A DNA stretch of 27,979 bases from Pseudomonadota bacterium (GCA_023399815.1 JAEWOJ010000034.1:1-27979); one strand, 5' to 3'. Numbered from the stretch's first letter, positions 1-8,158 are shown. Notes: a model not told the origin generated them from the letters alone. A program made the numbers and translations.

Positions 1-1
1 C

Positions 2-850
2 ACCGGCGACAAGATCCGCGCGCTGGTCTCGGGCTTCAAGTTCTCCGAGCTCAAGCCCGAGTTCCCCGGCGTGGCCGAGCCGCGCACCGGCAAGAGCATG
101 GGCGACCACTGCGAGGACATGGCCAAGGAGTGGAACATCAGCCGCGACTCGCAGGACGAGTGGGCGGTGTCCTCGCACAGGAAGCTGGCCGCCGCCTACG
201 AGCGCGGCTTCTTCGGCGACCTGGTTGCGCCGTTCCGCGGCGTGGAGCGCGACAACATCCTGCGCCCGGACACCACGCTGGAAAAGCTGGCGACGCTGAA
301 GCCGGCGTTCGACAAGACTTCCGGCCGCGGCACCCTGACCGCCGCCAACTCCACTCCGCTGACCGACGGCGCCGCGGCGGTGCTGCTGGCCTCGGAGGAA
401 TGGGCGCGCGCGCACGGCCATGAGCCGCTGGCCTACCTGCGCGACGCGCAGGTGGCGGCGGTGGATTTCGTCCACGGCGAGGGCCTGTTGATGGCGCCGA
501 CCATCGCCGTGCCGGAGATGCTCAGGCGCAACGGCCTGACCCTGCAGGATTTCGACATCTACGAGATCCACGAGGCGTTCGCCGCGCAGGTGCTGTGCAC
601 GCTGCGCGCGTGGGAGAGCGAGGACTACTGCCGCAACCGCCTGGGCCTGGACGTGCCGCTGGGCCGCATCGACCCGGACAAGATCAATCCGTTGGGCTCG
701 TCGCTGGCCACCGGCCACCCGTTCGCCGCCACCGGCGCACGTATCGTCGCCACCGTGTCCAAGGAACTGGCCGAGCGCGGCGGCGGCCGCGCGCTGGTGT
801 CGATCTGCACCGCCGGCGGCATGGGCGTGGTGGCGATCATCGAGCGCTGA
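2..850 (+). CDS. fadI: FadI-type acetyl-CoA C-acyltransferase (thiolase), 3' part
   Basis: The reading frame is open from the window edge, so the N-terminal part, including the acyl-accepting cysteine, lies outside. What is visible is the end of a thiolase, which cleaves 3-ketoacyl-CoA with CoA in fatty-acid beta-oxidation. The motif GKSMGDHCEDMAKEW and the stretch ANSTPLTDGAAAVLLASEE are typical of the thiolase core. EIHEAFAAQ (His where FadA-type enzymes have Asn) points to the FadI/trifunctional-beta branch. GHPFAATGAR carries the catalytic His, and CTAGGMG near the C-terminus carries the proton-donating Cys. The frame stops at TGA 848-850. A partner FadJ-type gene would be expected upstream, outside the window. 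The assignment to the thiolase family is firm; FadI rather than another thiolase is inferred from the HEAFA motif. Confidence 0.88.
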   Translation, partial: TGDKIRALVSGFKFSELKPEFPGVAEPRTGKSMGDHCEDMAKEWNISRDSQDEWAVSSHRKLAAAYERGFFGDLVAPFRGVERDNILRPDTTLEKLATLKPAFDKTSGRGTLTAANSTPLTDGAAAVLLASEEWARAHGHEPLAYLRDAQVAAVDFVHGEGLLMAPTIAVPEMLRRNGLTLQDFDIYEIHEAFAAQVLCTLRAWESEDYCRNRLGLDVPLGRIDPDKINPLGSSLATGHPFAATGARIVATVSKELAERGGGRALVSICTAGGMGVVAIIER

Positions 851-886
851 TTCTTTTTAAAACAATCGGTTAGGTTGTAAATAATG

Positions 887-921
887 ATTTACTACTAATT
901 TGAGAAAAATTAGTAGTAAAT
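887..921. promoter_or_regulatory. Perfect 15-bp inverted repeat upstream of the Fic gene (probable operator)
   Basis: ATTTACTACTAATTT (887-901) and AAATTAGTAGTAAAT (907-921) are exact reverse complements separated by GAGAA. The repeat ends 11 bases before the ATG at 933. An additional GTAAAT half (877-882) pairs with ATTTAC at 887-892, so the half-site occurs three times. The region is very AT-rich compared with its surroundings and fits a promoter/operator. The downstream Fic protein has a C-terminal winged-helix-like segment, so autoregulation is a plausible inference. A transcript hairpin that attenuates expression is the alternative. Confidence 0.7.
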
Positions 922-932
922 TGGCGGGTGCC

Positions 933-2264
933 ATGAAGATACCTGTCCAGCCGCCGCCGTTCCTGGGCTTGGTGCACGCCCACTCCCAAGGGCTGGGTGA
1001 CCTGCTGCATCGGCGCATCGGGCCGGAAGTCAGGGGTGTCTATGAGCATTGGGACCATCTGCGCCACCTGACCCCCCCACAGGGGCTGACAGTCGAGCAG
1101 TGGTGGCTGGGTATCAAGCTGGCCCGAAGCGCCGCAGCACGTGACCTGCCGCTGCGGGATCGGGAGGGGCGGCAGTTCCGTCTCGCCGTTACCGACTCGA
1201 TGGCGAGCAGACTGCACGCCATTACCCAGCAGGCGTCCGGCTCGTTGCGCGGGCTGGACCAGATCGAGGATGAGCGCGCCCGGCAGAAGTTCGTGCTGCG
1301 CTCGCAGATCGAGGAAGCCATGACGTCCTCGCAGCTGGAAGGCGCGGGAACCACGCGGGCCGTTGCCAAGGAAATGCTGCGCAGTGGCCGTGACCCCAGG
1401 GATCGCGGCGAGCGGATGATCTTCAACAACTTCCTTGCCATGCAGGAATTGCGGCGCTGGAAGGACCAGCCGCTGACGCCGGATGCGGTGTTCGAGATCC
1501 ACCGCCTGGTGACCGATGGAACGCTGGAGGATGCCGGCCAGAGCGGCAGGCTGCGCACGCAGGAAGACAATGTCGTGGTGGAGGACGAGGAGGGGCGGGT
1601 GTTGCACCTGCCGCCTCCTGCGCACGAATTGCCGCAACGGTTGCAGGCGCTGTGCGATTTCGCCAATGGCGTGGACGAGGAGGGCTTCCTGCATCCGGTG
1701 GTCCGGGCGATCGCCATCCATTTCCAGGTCGGCTACGACCACCCGTTCTGCGACGGCAACGGCCGTACTGCACGCGCGCTGTTCTACTGGTCGATGCTCC
1801 GCTCCGGTTACTGGCTGAGTGAATTCCTGTCGATTTCCAGTGTTCTCAAGCAGGCCAAGGCGCAATACCTGCGCTCCTATCTGCATACTGAAACGGATGA
1901 GTCGGACCTGGGTTATTTCGTCGATCACCACCTGGACGTCATTGTCCAGGCGATCGACGGACTGCATGGTTATCTCGCCAGGAAAGTGCAGGAGCGCAAC
2001 CATGCGGAAATCCTGCTCAAGCCAACATCGCGGCTGGGCGTGAAATTGAACCACCGGCAACGCGAGCTGCTGCTCGATGCGGTGCGGCACCCCGGCAAGG
2101 TGTATCGGATCGACCGGCACATGCAGGTGCATGGCGTCACCTACCAGACCGCAAGAACCGACCTGGGGGCATTGGCGGAATTGAAACTGATGCGTCGTCA
2201 GCAGATCGGCAAAGCTTTCATCTATACGCCGGTGGCGAATCTGGCCGAAAAGCTGAAGGTCTGA
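933..2264 (+). CDS. Fic-domain protein (AMPylase-type) with C-terminal winged-helix region
   Basis: A 443-residue protein with the Fic signature HPFCDGNGRTAR at residues 270-281, the active-site loop that transfers AMP from ATP to a target hydroxyl in most Fic enzymes. TSSQLEG at 131-137 matches the inhibitory motif (S/T)xxxE(G/N). Its position before the Fic core makes this a class II, N-terminally auto-inhibited Fic protein. The last 70 or so residues (RQRELLLDAVRHPGKVYRIDRHMQVHGVTYQTARTDL...) look like a winged helix, as in many chromosomal Fic proteins. The frame is also open from TTG 900, but that start lies inside the inverted repeat, so ATG 933 is preferred. No antitoxin gene accompanies it, consistent with self-inhibition. 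The target is unknown. The gene ends 16 bases from the convergent gene at 2281. Confidence 0.92.
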   Translation: MKIPVQPPPFLGLVHAHSQGLGDLLHRRIGPEVRGVYEHWDHLRHLTPPQGLTVEQWWLGIKLARSAAARDLPLRDREGRQFRLAVTDSMASRLHAITQQASGSLRGLDQIEDERARQKFVLRSQIEEAMTSSQLEGAGTTRAVAKEMLRSGRDPRDRGERMIFNNFLAMQELRRWKDQPLTPDAVFEIHRLVTDGTLEDAGQSGRLRTQEDNVVVEDEEGRVLHLPPPAHELPQRLQALCDFANGVDEEGFLHPVVRAIAIHFQVGYDHPFCDGNGRTARALFYWSMLRSGYWLSEFLSISSVLKQAKAQYLRSYLHTETDESDLGYFVDHHLDVIVQAIDGLHGYLARKVQERNHAEILLKPTSRLGVKLNHRQRELLLDAVRHPGKVYRIDRHMQVHGVTYQTARTDLGALAELKLMRRQQIGKAFIYTPVANLAEKLKV

Positions 2265-2280
2265 GTAGTGCGTGTCGAAA

Positions 2281-2607
2281 CTAGGTGCCGAGATTTCTGA
2301 AGCCAATCGTGATGTCGAAATGGAAGCGTCTGCGGTGCTGCCATTCTGGAGCACCTGCCTTTTTTGCATTCACCACGATCTCATCCATGATGCGGTCCTC
2401 TTTTCCGTAGAGGCGCTGCCCCCCCTTTTCCCAATCCTCGCCGAGCATGGACATCACGTGCCTGATGACCGCGTATTCGACCGCTACGTAGTCAATGCTC
2501 TCGGTGATGACGAGAGGGTCGTCAGCTCCGCCTGTGCCCTTACTGACGGGAAAGTCGGGTGAGATGTCCTCCCGCAGTAGCTCAGCAAGCGTCTGCGTAT
2601 GTTCCAT
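2281..2607 (-). CDS. Uncharacterised small protein, 108 aa
   Basis: The family is not recognised. The protein is soluble and acidic at its start (MEHTQTLAELLREDISPDF), has no signal peptide or membrane segment, and ends in a basic patch (QHRRRFHFDITIGF). The ATG at 2607 has GGA about 11 bases upstream. The gene is the last of three small genes on the minus strand (3385 to 2281) and converges on the Fic gene with a 16-bp gap. The balanced amino-acid composition and lack of a competing frame support a real gene, but no function can be given. Confidence 0.6.
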   Translation of the reverse strand: MEHTQTLAELLREDISPDFPVSKGTGGADDPLVITESIDYVAVEYAVIRHVMSMLGEDWEKGGQRLYGKEDRIMDEIVVNAKKAGAPEWQHRRRFHFDITIGFRNLGT

Positions 2608-2700
2608 GTCGATAGCATCCGGTTCGGGAAAGTTCTGTGGTCGGGAGTTCCCTTGATGCGCGCGCCACGTTTCTCCGCTATGGGCGTGCCTGGACCTGCA

Positions 2701-3099
2701 CTATGTGTTCATTGCTTCTTTGACGAGGCGCCGGCCGCAGTAGCGAGTGGCAAGGGTCGTCGCGGTCATGCCGAGGAGCCAGAAGGCAAAGAGTCCGTGG
2801 TGTAGTTTGAAGACGGCGCTGATCATCGACAGAGGAACCACCCCGATGCCGAATATGAGCAGACCGATTAGCAGGCCGAGCCATCCGAACGTACCGAAGG
2901 TGATTGCCGCGCCGAGCAGCCAGGTGGTCAATCCGAACAGATGGGAGGCCAACACCATGCCGACGCCGGCGTAACCCCGCGTGCTTCTGAACAGGCTCAT
3001 TGGAAGCAGGGCCAGCACGACGATGGCCAAAGCCACCCAACTGATGGGGAGGACGACCGTGTAGGCTTTCAGCGCGAGCATCACGATGGTTTCACGCAT
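2701..3099 (-). CDS. Small multi-pass membrane protein, unknown function
   Basis: About 132 residues and strongly hydrophobic, with probably four transmembrane helices: VVLPISWVALAIVVLALLPM, a segment around VGMVLASHLFGLTTWLLGAAI, LGLLIGLLIFGIGVVPLSMI, and FAFWLLGMTATTL. I chose ATG 3099 because GGGAG sits six bases before it; the in-frame ATG at 3105 abuts the ribosome site. The start overlaps the last codons of the upstream gene (stop 3092-3094), which suggests translational coupling. No named family is recognised. A basic C-terminal tail (RYCGRRLVKEAMNT) suggests a cytoplasmic end. Confidence 0.72.
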   Translation of the reverse strand: MRETIVMLALKAYTVVLPISWVALAIVVLALLPMSLFRSTRGYAGVGMVLASHLFGLTTWLLGAAITFGTFGWLGLLIGLLIFGIGVVPLSMISAVFKLHHGLFAFWLLGMTATTLATRYCGRRLVKEAMNT

Positions 3100-3385
3100 G
3101 CTCATCTCCCTGCCGGGCTTCCGTGCGGAATGCGCCATATTGCGAGAGCAGTCGTGTAAAGAAAATGCCTTTGATCTTGACGCATGTCAGGCCAATGTCT
3201 TCCTCGCATTCGACGACAACGTGCATACGTGGCAACTCCCGGACTGCACGCGTGTGATGGAACTGATGGATGCTTCCGCAGATGCATCTATATTCTTTTC
3301 CGTCATAGATACTCATCTTCATCCGTGGCGCCCATCCGTACTGCAAGGTGGCCGCAAAGAAGTCGGTCATATCAACTATCTGCAT
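3092..3385 (-). CDS. Uncharacterised protein with CxCGxxHxF motif
   Basis: A 97-residue protein without signal peptide or membrane helix. It contains YRCICGSIHQFHH, a cysteine/histidine cluster that could bind a metal, and then ELPRMHVVVECEEDIGLTCVKIKG, which reads like a compact beta-rich domain. The start at ATG 3385 has GGA about ten bases upstream; an internal ATG at 3370 has no ribosome site. Its stop lies inside the beginning of the next gene (ATG 3099), so the two are probably co-translated. The function is unknown and metal binding is only suggested by residue spacing. Confidence 0.6.
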   Translation of the reverse strand: MQIVDMTDFFAATLQYGWAPRMKMSIYDGKEYRCICGSIHQFHHTRAVRELPRMHVVVECEEDIGLTCVKIKGIFFTRLLSQYGAFRTEARQGDEHA

Positions 3386-3424
3386 GAAGTCATGTCCACA
3401 GGGCCGGATCGAACAGTTTTCTGA

Positions 3425-3853
3425 TCATTCGACAGGCACGTAAATGGCGATGGCCTTGCCGACCTTGCTTGTCTGCGCTGCCGAATAGCCTATGCCCGAT
3501 GTATAGGCGGAATTGCCGCTGATCGAGGTATCCGCATAGCCGCTGTGGATCGAGCCCCGGTATTCGCTGCTGATTCCCTGGAGCAGGATCCCGTTTGCCC
3601 CAAGATCCGCGGCCTCGTCCTTCAGACGGTTGATCACCTTGTTCATGCGGCTCTGCGCAGAAAATCCATTCGCGCCGAGATCGGACGCCTCGAGGAGGGC
3701 GACCGTCTCGTACCTGGCGGGCGGTTCCAGATAGACCTTGACCTGCGCAGGTTCGATGGGTTGCCGTGCCGTGCCGACCAGCACGTGGGAGGAGGCGCAC
3801 GCGGTCACGGCTGCGGCGAGGGCCAGGACAAGAAATTTTCGCAACGGATTCAT
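3425..3853 (-). CDS. Predicted lipoprotein, unknown function
   Basis: A 142-residue protein beginning MNPLRKFLVLALAAAVTAC. The lipobox VTAC, with the lipidated Cys at residue 19, predicts an envelope lipoprotein. The mature part contains RMNKVINRLKDEAADLGANGILLQGI, a helix-then-strand pattern seen in several small envelope proteins that handle redundant or surface sensing, but no named family is certain. AAGGGGA lies about seven bases before ATG 3853, which supports this start over the upstream in-frame ATG at 3883. It is divergent from the HTH gene at 4067 across a 213-bp region, so that regulator may control it. Confidence 0.82.
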   Translation of the reverse strand: MNPLRKFLVLALAAAVTACASSHVLVGTARQPIEPAQVKVYLEPPARYETVALLEASDLGANGFSAQSRMNKVINRLKDEAADLGANGILLQGISSEYRGSIHSGYADTSISGNSAYTSGIGYSAAQTSKVGKAIAIYVPVE

Positions 3854-4005
3854 CGACTTCCCCTTGGAAACTTGAGTGGGCACCTGCGTCCCGGAAAGCG
3901 GTCGTTGTTTGGACTGGAGACCGCACCTGGCGCCGGGTCTGATCCACCGCTTATCAGCGGGAGTAGTGCCTTCGTCCCGCTTGCGGACACCAATTGAATT
4001 GCCAG

Positions 4006-4022
4006 TTCACTTTAATAGTGAA
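4006..4022. promoter_or_regulatory. Inverted repeat TTCACT-N5-AGTGAA in the divergent region
   Basis: TTCACT (4006-4011) and AGTGAA (4017-4022) are exact reverse complements around TTAAT, in the only AT-rich part of the 3854-4066 spacer. It lies 45 bases before the start of the HTH gene and within reach of the divergent lipoprotein promoter. Size and place suit the operator of a Cro/CI-like repressor. Binding is inferred. Confidence 0.5.
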
Positions 4023-4066
4023 TCAAAATTCAACAAAGGGTGCAAGCGGCACTTCAACGTAGCCGC

Positions 4067-4456
4067 ATGGACGAGAAGCAACAGTTTTCCGAGCGACTGA
4101 AAGCCGCGATGGCGGCGGCTGGCCTGGAGGCGCGGCCGATGGTTCTGGAGAAGCTGTTCAATCTCCACTATCGCGGCACTCCGATGACGTACCAAGGGGT
4201 GCGCCGATGGCTGCTCGGTTTGTCCGTGCCGGAACAGGACAAGCTGGAGGTGCTGGCCGACCTGCTGGGAACCGACGCCTATTCCCTGCGCTATGGCAGC
4301 AAGGGGAACGCCCGTGCCCGCGAGCCGAGAACAGCATGGCGGGAGGCGACGAGCATAGATGACCAAGTGGCCATTGAAATGTTCCTCCGTCTGCCGTCGC
4401 GGAGCAGGCAAGCGGTACGGCAGGTGATCCACGCCTTGGTGGATAAATCACCCTGA
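4067..4456 (+). CDS. XRE/CI-like helix-turn-helix regulator
   Basis: A 129-residue protein. The N-terminal 70 residues have the layout of a lambda-repressor-like HTH: FSERLKAAMAAAGLEARPMVLEKLFNLHY, then TPMTYQGVRRWLLGLSVPEQDKLEVLADLLGTDAYSLRYG. In this family the segment MTYQGVRRWLLG is the recognition helix region, and the following LEVLADLLGTD packs against it. The C-terminal part (IDDQVAIEMFLRLPSRSRQAVRQVIHALV) may dimerise. The frame is open from GTG 4040, but ATG 4067 gives the usual domain start. The gene is divergent from the lipoprotein gene, with a palindrome between them. Confidence 0.82.
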   Translation: MDEKQQFSERLKAAMAAAGLEARPMVLEKLFNLHYRGTPMTYQGVRRWLLGLSVPEQDKLEVLADLLGTDAYSLRYGSKGNARAREPRTAWREATSIDDQVAIEMFLRLPSRSRQAVRQVIHALVDKSP

Positions 4457-4529
4457 TCCGACGGTGTCTGCCTCCAATGGCTGGCTTTCAGGAGCGGCAG
4501 TAGTCAACGTTCCTGTCAGGCGGGATGTT

Positions 4530-5792
4530 TCAACCCGGCAACCGCGGGAAACCATGCGCGTCGCGCTCCTCGGCCACCGCCTGGTCCTGGATCTGCTGGC
4601 GCAGGTCGCGGCGTTGCAGCGGCTGCGCGGAATGGCCGCGGCGATGGTGCAGCGCGTTGAGCAGGCATTGCCGGGCCAGTGCGTCCTCGCCGCTGGCGGC
4701 GAAGCCTTCGCCCAGTTCTTCCCAGGCTTCGGGTCCCGCTCCCTGGGCGATGGCGCGATGCAGGAATTCCTCGGCCTGCGTCCACTGGCCCTGGCCGCGC
4801 GCCAGGCGCCCGAGGGTCAGCAGCAGCGCCGGGCTGGACGGGTGCGACTGCAGCCAGCGCTGCGCGCTGGCGCGGCGCGAGTCGAGCTTGTCCACCGGCA
4901 GTTCGCCGTAGAGCGCGACCAGCGCTTCGTCCCAGTGGCTGTCCAGTGCCTGCTCGATGCTGCGCAGGGCGACGTCGTTCCAGTTCAGCGCCACCGCCCG
5001 GCAGGCATAGCGCCTCACCGCCTCGGCGCTGCCGCGCAGCGCCTTGGGCAGCACTTCCCAGCGCGCGGCCAGGGCGTTCACGTCGCCGGCCTCGTCGAGC
5101 ATCTGCAGGGCGAGCCGGGTTTCCAGCGCGGCCAGGGCATCGACCGGCACCGCCTGCTGCTGACGCAGCGCGCCGAGCTGGCCATAGGCTTCCTCGGCAC
5201 GGCCGGCGCGGGCCAGCGCATCGGTACGCAGCCACAGTCCACGCGGGGGCAGGGGCTGGATGGCGGGGATGTCCAGCGCGTCGATGGCCTGCTGCGGCTT
5301 GTCCTGCTGCAGCCAGCGTTCGGCGCTGTGCAGCGCGTGCAGGGTGGCGTCCAGCGCGCCCAGCTGCTGCAGGTGCTGGCCGGCGCTGGCGGTGTCGCCG
5401 CGCGCCTCGGCCGCGCGCATCGCCGCGACCAGCGCGATCGGGCGCACTTCCTTTTCGCTGGCGGCGCTGAGCAGCAGCTTTTCCGCGCGCTGCCACTGGC
5501 CGCCATCCAGGGCCTGCAGGCCGTCGATCAGGCGCGCGCGGCCCTGCCGGCGCCGGTAGCGCGCCCAGCTGCGGAACGGCGCGCTGAGCAGCGTCCACAG
5601 CAGCCACAGCAGCAAGCCGGCGATCAGCAGGGCCAGCAGCGCCTGCGGCAGGGTGGCGATGTAGTCGTTGCCGCCGGCGCGCACGATCACCTCGCCGATG
5701 CCGCGCACCGATTCCTGGCCCAGCCACTGCGCGCCGAGGATGCCGATGGCGGCCACCAGCAGGACGACCAACAGCGAACGGAATGCCTTCAT
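4530..5792 (-). CDS. hemY: Heme biosynthesis-associated TPR membrane protein HemY
   Basis: A 420-residue protein with two N-terminal membrane helices (about residues 4-24 and 48-68) followed by a helical-repeat region (for example LLLTLGRLARGQGQWTQAEEFLHRAI and EEAYGQLGAL), the layout of proteobacterial HemY (unrelated to Bacillus HemY oxidase). It is linked to protoheme synthesis in enterobacteria, though its biochemical role is not established. The start codon overlaps the hemX stop in an ATGA arrangement, so translation is coupled. It is the last gene of hemD-hemX-hemY. Typical HemY proteins are about 400 residues. Confidence 0.92.
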   Translation of the reverse strand: MKAFRSLLVVLLVAAIGILGAQWLGQESVRGIGEVIVRAGGNDYIATLPQALLALLIAGLLLWLLWTLLSAPFRSWARYRRRQGRARLIDGLQALDGGQWQRAEKLLLSAASEKEVRPIALVAAMRAAEARGDTASAGQHLQQLGALDATLHALHSAERWLQQDKPQQAIDALDIPAIQPLPPRGLWLRTDALARAGRAEEAYGQLGALRQQQAVPVDALAALETRLALQMLDEAGDVNALAARWEVLPKALRGSAEAVRRYACRAVALNWNDVALRSIEQALDSHWDEALVALYGELPVDKLDSRRASAQRWLQSHPSSPALLLTLGRLARGQGQWTQAEEFLHRAIAQGAGPEAWEELGEGFAASGEDALARQCLLNALHHRRGHSAQPLQRRDLRQQIQDQAVAEERDAHGFPRLPG

Positions 5793-6769
5793 CGCGCCTC
5801 CTTCCCGTCGCGCATGGTGCGCAGTTGTTGCAGGGTGCTGCCCAGTTCCGGCAGGGCGACATGCAGGTCGATCCTACGCAGTTCCGCCAGCGCCTGGCGC
5901 TGGCTGCGCCGCTGCGGCGAATCCGGCCACAGCCGCAGCAGCCAGCCGTCCATGCGCTGCAGCGCCTGCTGCCAGGTCTCGGTGTCGCCCCGTTCCAGCG
6001 CGGCGCGGGCCAGGCTCAGTTCGATCTGCAGCGCGTCGCCGGCGGCGATGCGCTCGGAACGGGCCAACAGCACCTGCGGATCGGCTGGGCGGATCTGCAC
6101 CAGCGGCGAGAGCATCTGCTGCCACCACGGCTGCCGCGCGTCGCCCGCCTGTCCGGTCTGTTCGGGCAGCGCATCCAGCGCACTGGTCCACTGCGCGAGC
6201 TGCGCGCTGGCCCGGGCGCGGACGCCGGGGCCGAGCGCGTCGACCGCGGTGCGTTCCTGCAGCAGCGCCTGGCGCAGGTTCAGGTAGGCGGGGCTGTCGA
6301 TCTCCTCGAGCACGCCAGCGGCCAATGCATACAGGTGCCGCGCGCCGTCCAGGTCGCCGGCATAGGCCAGGCGCTGCTGGGCCTGGCTGAGCAGCAGTTC
6401 GGCTTCCTCGCGGCGCACCGCCTGCGCGCCCTGGCGCGAGTGGTCGGCCAGGCGCGCGACGTTCTCTTCCAGCAGCGCGTTGCGCTGACCCAGGCCGAGC
6501 ACCTCGTCGCGCAGGATGCGGTTGGTGGCGGCGACGTCCTGCAGGCCGCGCGCGTTGGCGCGCTGGTCGCGGCGCAGCGCTTCCACCATCTGCTGCAGCG
6601 CCGCCAGCTGCTGGCTGGCCGCGCTGCGGTCGCGCTCGGCCTGGTGCTGGCGCGCCTGCCAGGCGTGCCAGGCGAACCCGCCGGCCACGGCCAGCGCGAC
6701 GAGCAGCAGGCCGGCGCCGATCCAGCGTGCCGTGCGTCGCCGCGGAGAAGGGGAGGAAACGTCATTCAT
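5789..6769 (-). CDS. hemX: HemX-like membrane-anchored coiled-coil protein
   Basis: A 326-residue protein: a short cytoplasmic start, one membrane helix (WIGAGLLLVALAVAGGFAWHAW, about residues 16-37), a long coiled coil (ASQQLAALQQMVEALRRDQRANARGLQDVAATNRIL and onwards), and a C-terminal helical domain with EEAELLLSQAQQRLAYAGDLDGA and PWWQQMLSPLVQIRP. This matches HemX, sometimes labelled uroporphyrinogen-III C-methyltransferase although it lacks the methyltransferase fold. It lies between hemD and hemY, the usual order. AAGGA lies about 13 bases upstream of ATG 6769. It may be a scaffold for heme enzymes; that is inference. Confidence 0.92.
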   Translation of the reverse strand: MNDVSSPSPRRRTARWIGAGLLLVALAVAGGFAWHAWQARQHQAERDRSAASQQLAALQQMVEALRRDQRANARGLQDVAATNRILRDEVLGLGQRNALLEENVARLADHSRQGAQAVRREEAELLLSQAQQRLAYAGDLDGARHLYALAAGVLEEIDSPAYLNLRQALLQERTAVDALGPGVRARASAQLAQWTSALDALPEQTGQAGDARQPWWQQMLSPLVQIRPADPQVLLARSERIAAGDALQIELSLARAALERGDTETWQQALQRMDGWLLRLWPDSPQRRSQRQALAELRRIDLHVALPELGSTLQQLRTMRDGKEAR

Positions 6770-6872
6770 GGGGGTACGACATCCTTGGCAGGCATGCCGC
6801 CCAGCGGACGGCGGCAGTGCGCTTCAAGCATCGCCCGCGATGCGGCGCCGCTGCAAGCCGCATCCATGCCGT

Positions 6873-7664
6873 TCATGCAGCCGTCGGAAACAGCGCGCCA
6901 TGGGCGGCGGCGGCAAGCTGGCCGGGCAGGGGGCCGGCGGCCACGTGCGCGTGGGCGAACCCCAGCGCCGTGGCCAGTTCCGCCAGCCGCGCGCTGGCGG
7001 CGACCAGCGGCTGCCGCTGCCAGCGTTCGCGCAACGCCGGCGGCATCTGCGGCAGCACGCGTTCGAGCGCTTCGCCGCTGCTCACCGCCAGCACGGTGGG
7101 CGTCGCCAATGCCTGCAGGCGCGACCACAGGGCGGCCGGTATCTGCAGCGGCACGCGTTCGTACACGTCCACACGCAGCAGCCGGGCGCCACGCGCCTGC
7201 ACCTGGGCGGCGATCATGCCGCGGCCACCGGGCGCGGTGATCAGCGCCACCCGCTTCCCATGCAGGTCGGCCATCGCCGGCAGCGCCAGCAGGCCTTCGC
7301 TGTCCATCCGTGCCGGGGCCTGCACGGCACTCGCGCCATGCCGCAGCAGGACGCGGGCCGTGCCCTGGCCGACGGCGACGAGGCTGTCCGCCTTCATGCG
7401 TTCCGGCGGCACCAGCCGGGCGGCGGCGATGGCAGCCGCGGGGCTGGTGAAGACCAGCCGGTCGCAGGCCAGCGCCTGCGCCAGCCGGTCGCGGGTCGCG
7501 TCGTCGTCGCGGGCCTGCAGGCGCCAGGGCGAAACCGCCACCGTGCGCGCGCCGAAACGGGCGGCGGCGCGGCGCAGGCCGTCGTGCTGGCCGGAAGGGC
7601 GCAGGGAGATCAGATGCCAGGCCGGGGCGGCCGGCACATAGGCGCGGCTGTTCATTCCATGCAT
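6873..7664 (-). CDS. hemD: Uroporphyrinogen-III synthase
   Basis: A protein of about 263 residues that closes hydroxymethylbilane into uroporphyrinogen III with inversion of ring D. Sequence conservation in this family is low; the supporting signals are WHLISLRPSGQHDGLRRAAARFGA at the start, DRLVFTSPAAAIAAARLV, LVAVGQGTARVLLRHG (family T-A pattern), GKRVALITAPGGRGMIAAQVQARGARLLRVDVYERVP, and the position directly before hemX. Two starts are close, ATG 7664 and ATG 7655, and neither has a strong ribosome site; the longer in-frame extension to 7712 lies in the divergent promoter region. hemC, often next to hemD in other proteobacteria, is not here: a divergent thioesterase occupies the upstream side. 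Confidence 0.88.
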   Translation of the reverse strand: MHGMNSRAYVPAAPAWHLISLRPSGQHDGLRRAAARFGARTVAVSPWRLQARDDDATRDRLAQALACDRLVFTSPAAAIAAARLVPPERMKADSLVAVGQGTARVLLRHGASAVQAPARMDSEGLLALPAMADLHGKRVALITAPGGRGMIAAQVQARGARLLRVDVYERVPLQIPAALWSRLQALATPTVLAVSSGEALERVLPQMPPALRERWQRQPLVAASARLAELATALGFAHAHVAAGPLPGQLAAAAHGALFPTAA

Positions 7665-7699
7665 TATGCGGGCGCTTTCCGCTTCCTGTTCCCGCACGC

Positions 7700-8158
7700 A
7701 TGCCCGATACACCCGACCGCGACGCCCTGCTGCACCGGTTGCAGGCCACCCTCGATGCGATGCCGCCGGTCGCGGCGATGGGCATCCGCATCGCCGGCTA
7801 TGCCGACGGCGCGTTGCGCCTGCAGGCGCCGCTGGCCCGCAACGTCAACGACAAGGGCAACGCCTTCGGCGGCAGCCTGGCCTCAGTGATGACCCTGGCC
7901 GGCTGGGCGCTGGTGAGCCTGCGCCTGTCGCTGGCCGGGCACGAGGCCGAGGTGTACGTCGCCGACAGCAGCATCCGCTACCGGGCGCCGGTCTATGGCG
8001 ACCTGGACGCCACCGCGCGCGCGGACCCGGACGAGGACTGGGACGCCTTCCTCGCCCTGTTCGACAAGCGCGGCCGGGCGCGCATCGTCGTGCGCGCGCA
8101 GGTCGCGGGCGGCGCGGCGGAACTGGAGGGGCGCTTCGTCGCCCTGGCCAAAGGGTAG
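7700..8158 (+). CDS. Hotdog-fold thioesterase (YiiD C-terminal type)
   Basis: A 152-residue protein with the single hotdog domain found at the C-terminus of E. coli YiiD. NVNDKGNAFGGSLASVMTLAGWALVSL is the central helix and preceding turn, and VYVADSSIRYRAPVYGDLDATAR is the strand pair that follows. YRAPV.GDL is the characteristic hotdog motif for acyl-CoA or acyl-ACP thioesterase-like proteins. The substrate is unknown. It starts 35 bases from hemD in the opposite direction, so the two promoters share a very short spacer. Confidence 0.85.
   Translation: MPDTPDRDALLHRLQATLDAMPPVAAMGIRIAGYADGALRLQAPLARNVNDKGNAFGGSLASVMTLAGWALVSLRLSLAGHEAEVYVADSSIRYRAPVYGDLDATARADPDEDWDAFLALFDKRGRARIVVRAQVAGGAAELEGRFVALAKG

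Noticed and set aside
4464..6287. A 607-codon plus-strand open frame across hemY and hemX
   Set aside because: It lies antisense to two recognisable genes and its translation has low-complexity Arg/Gln/Ala composition.
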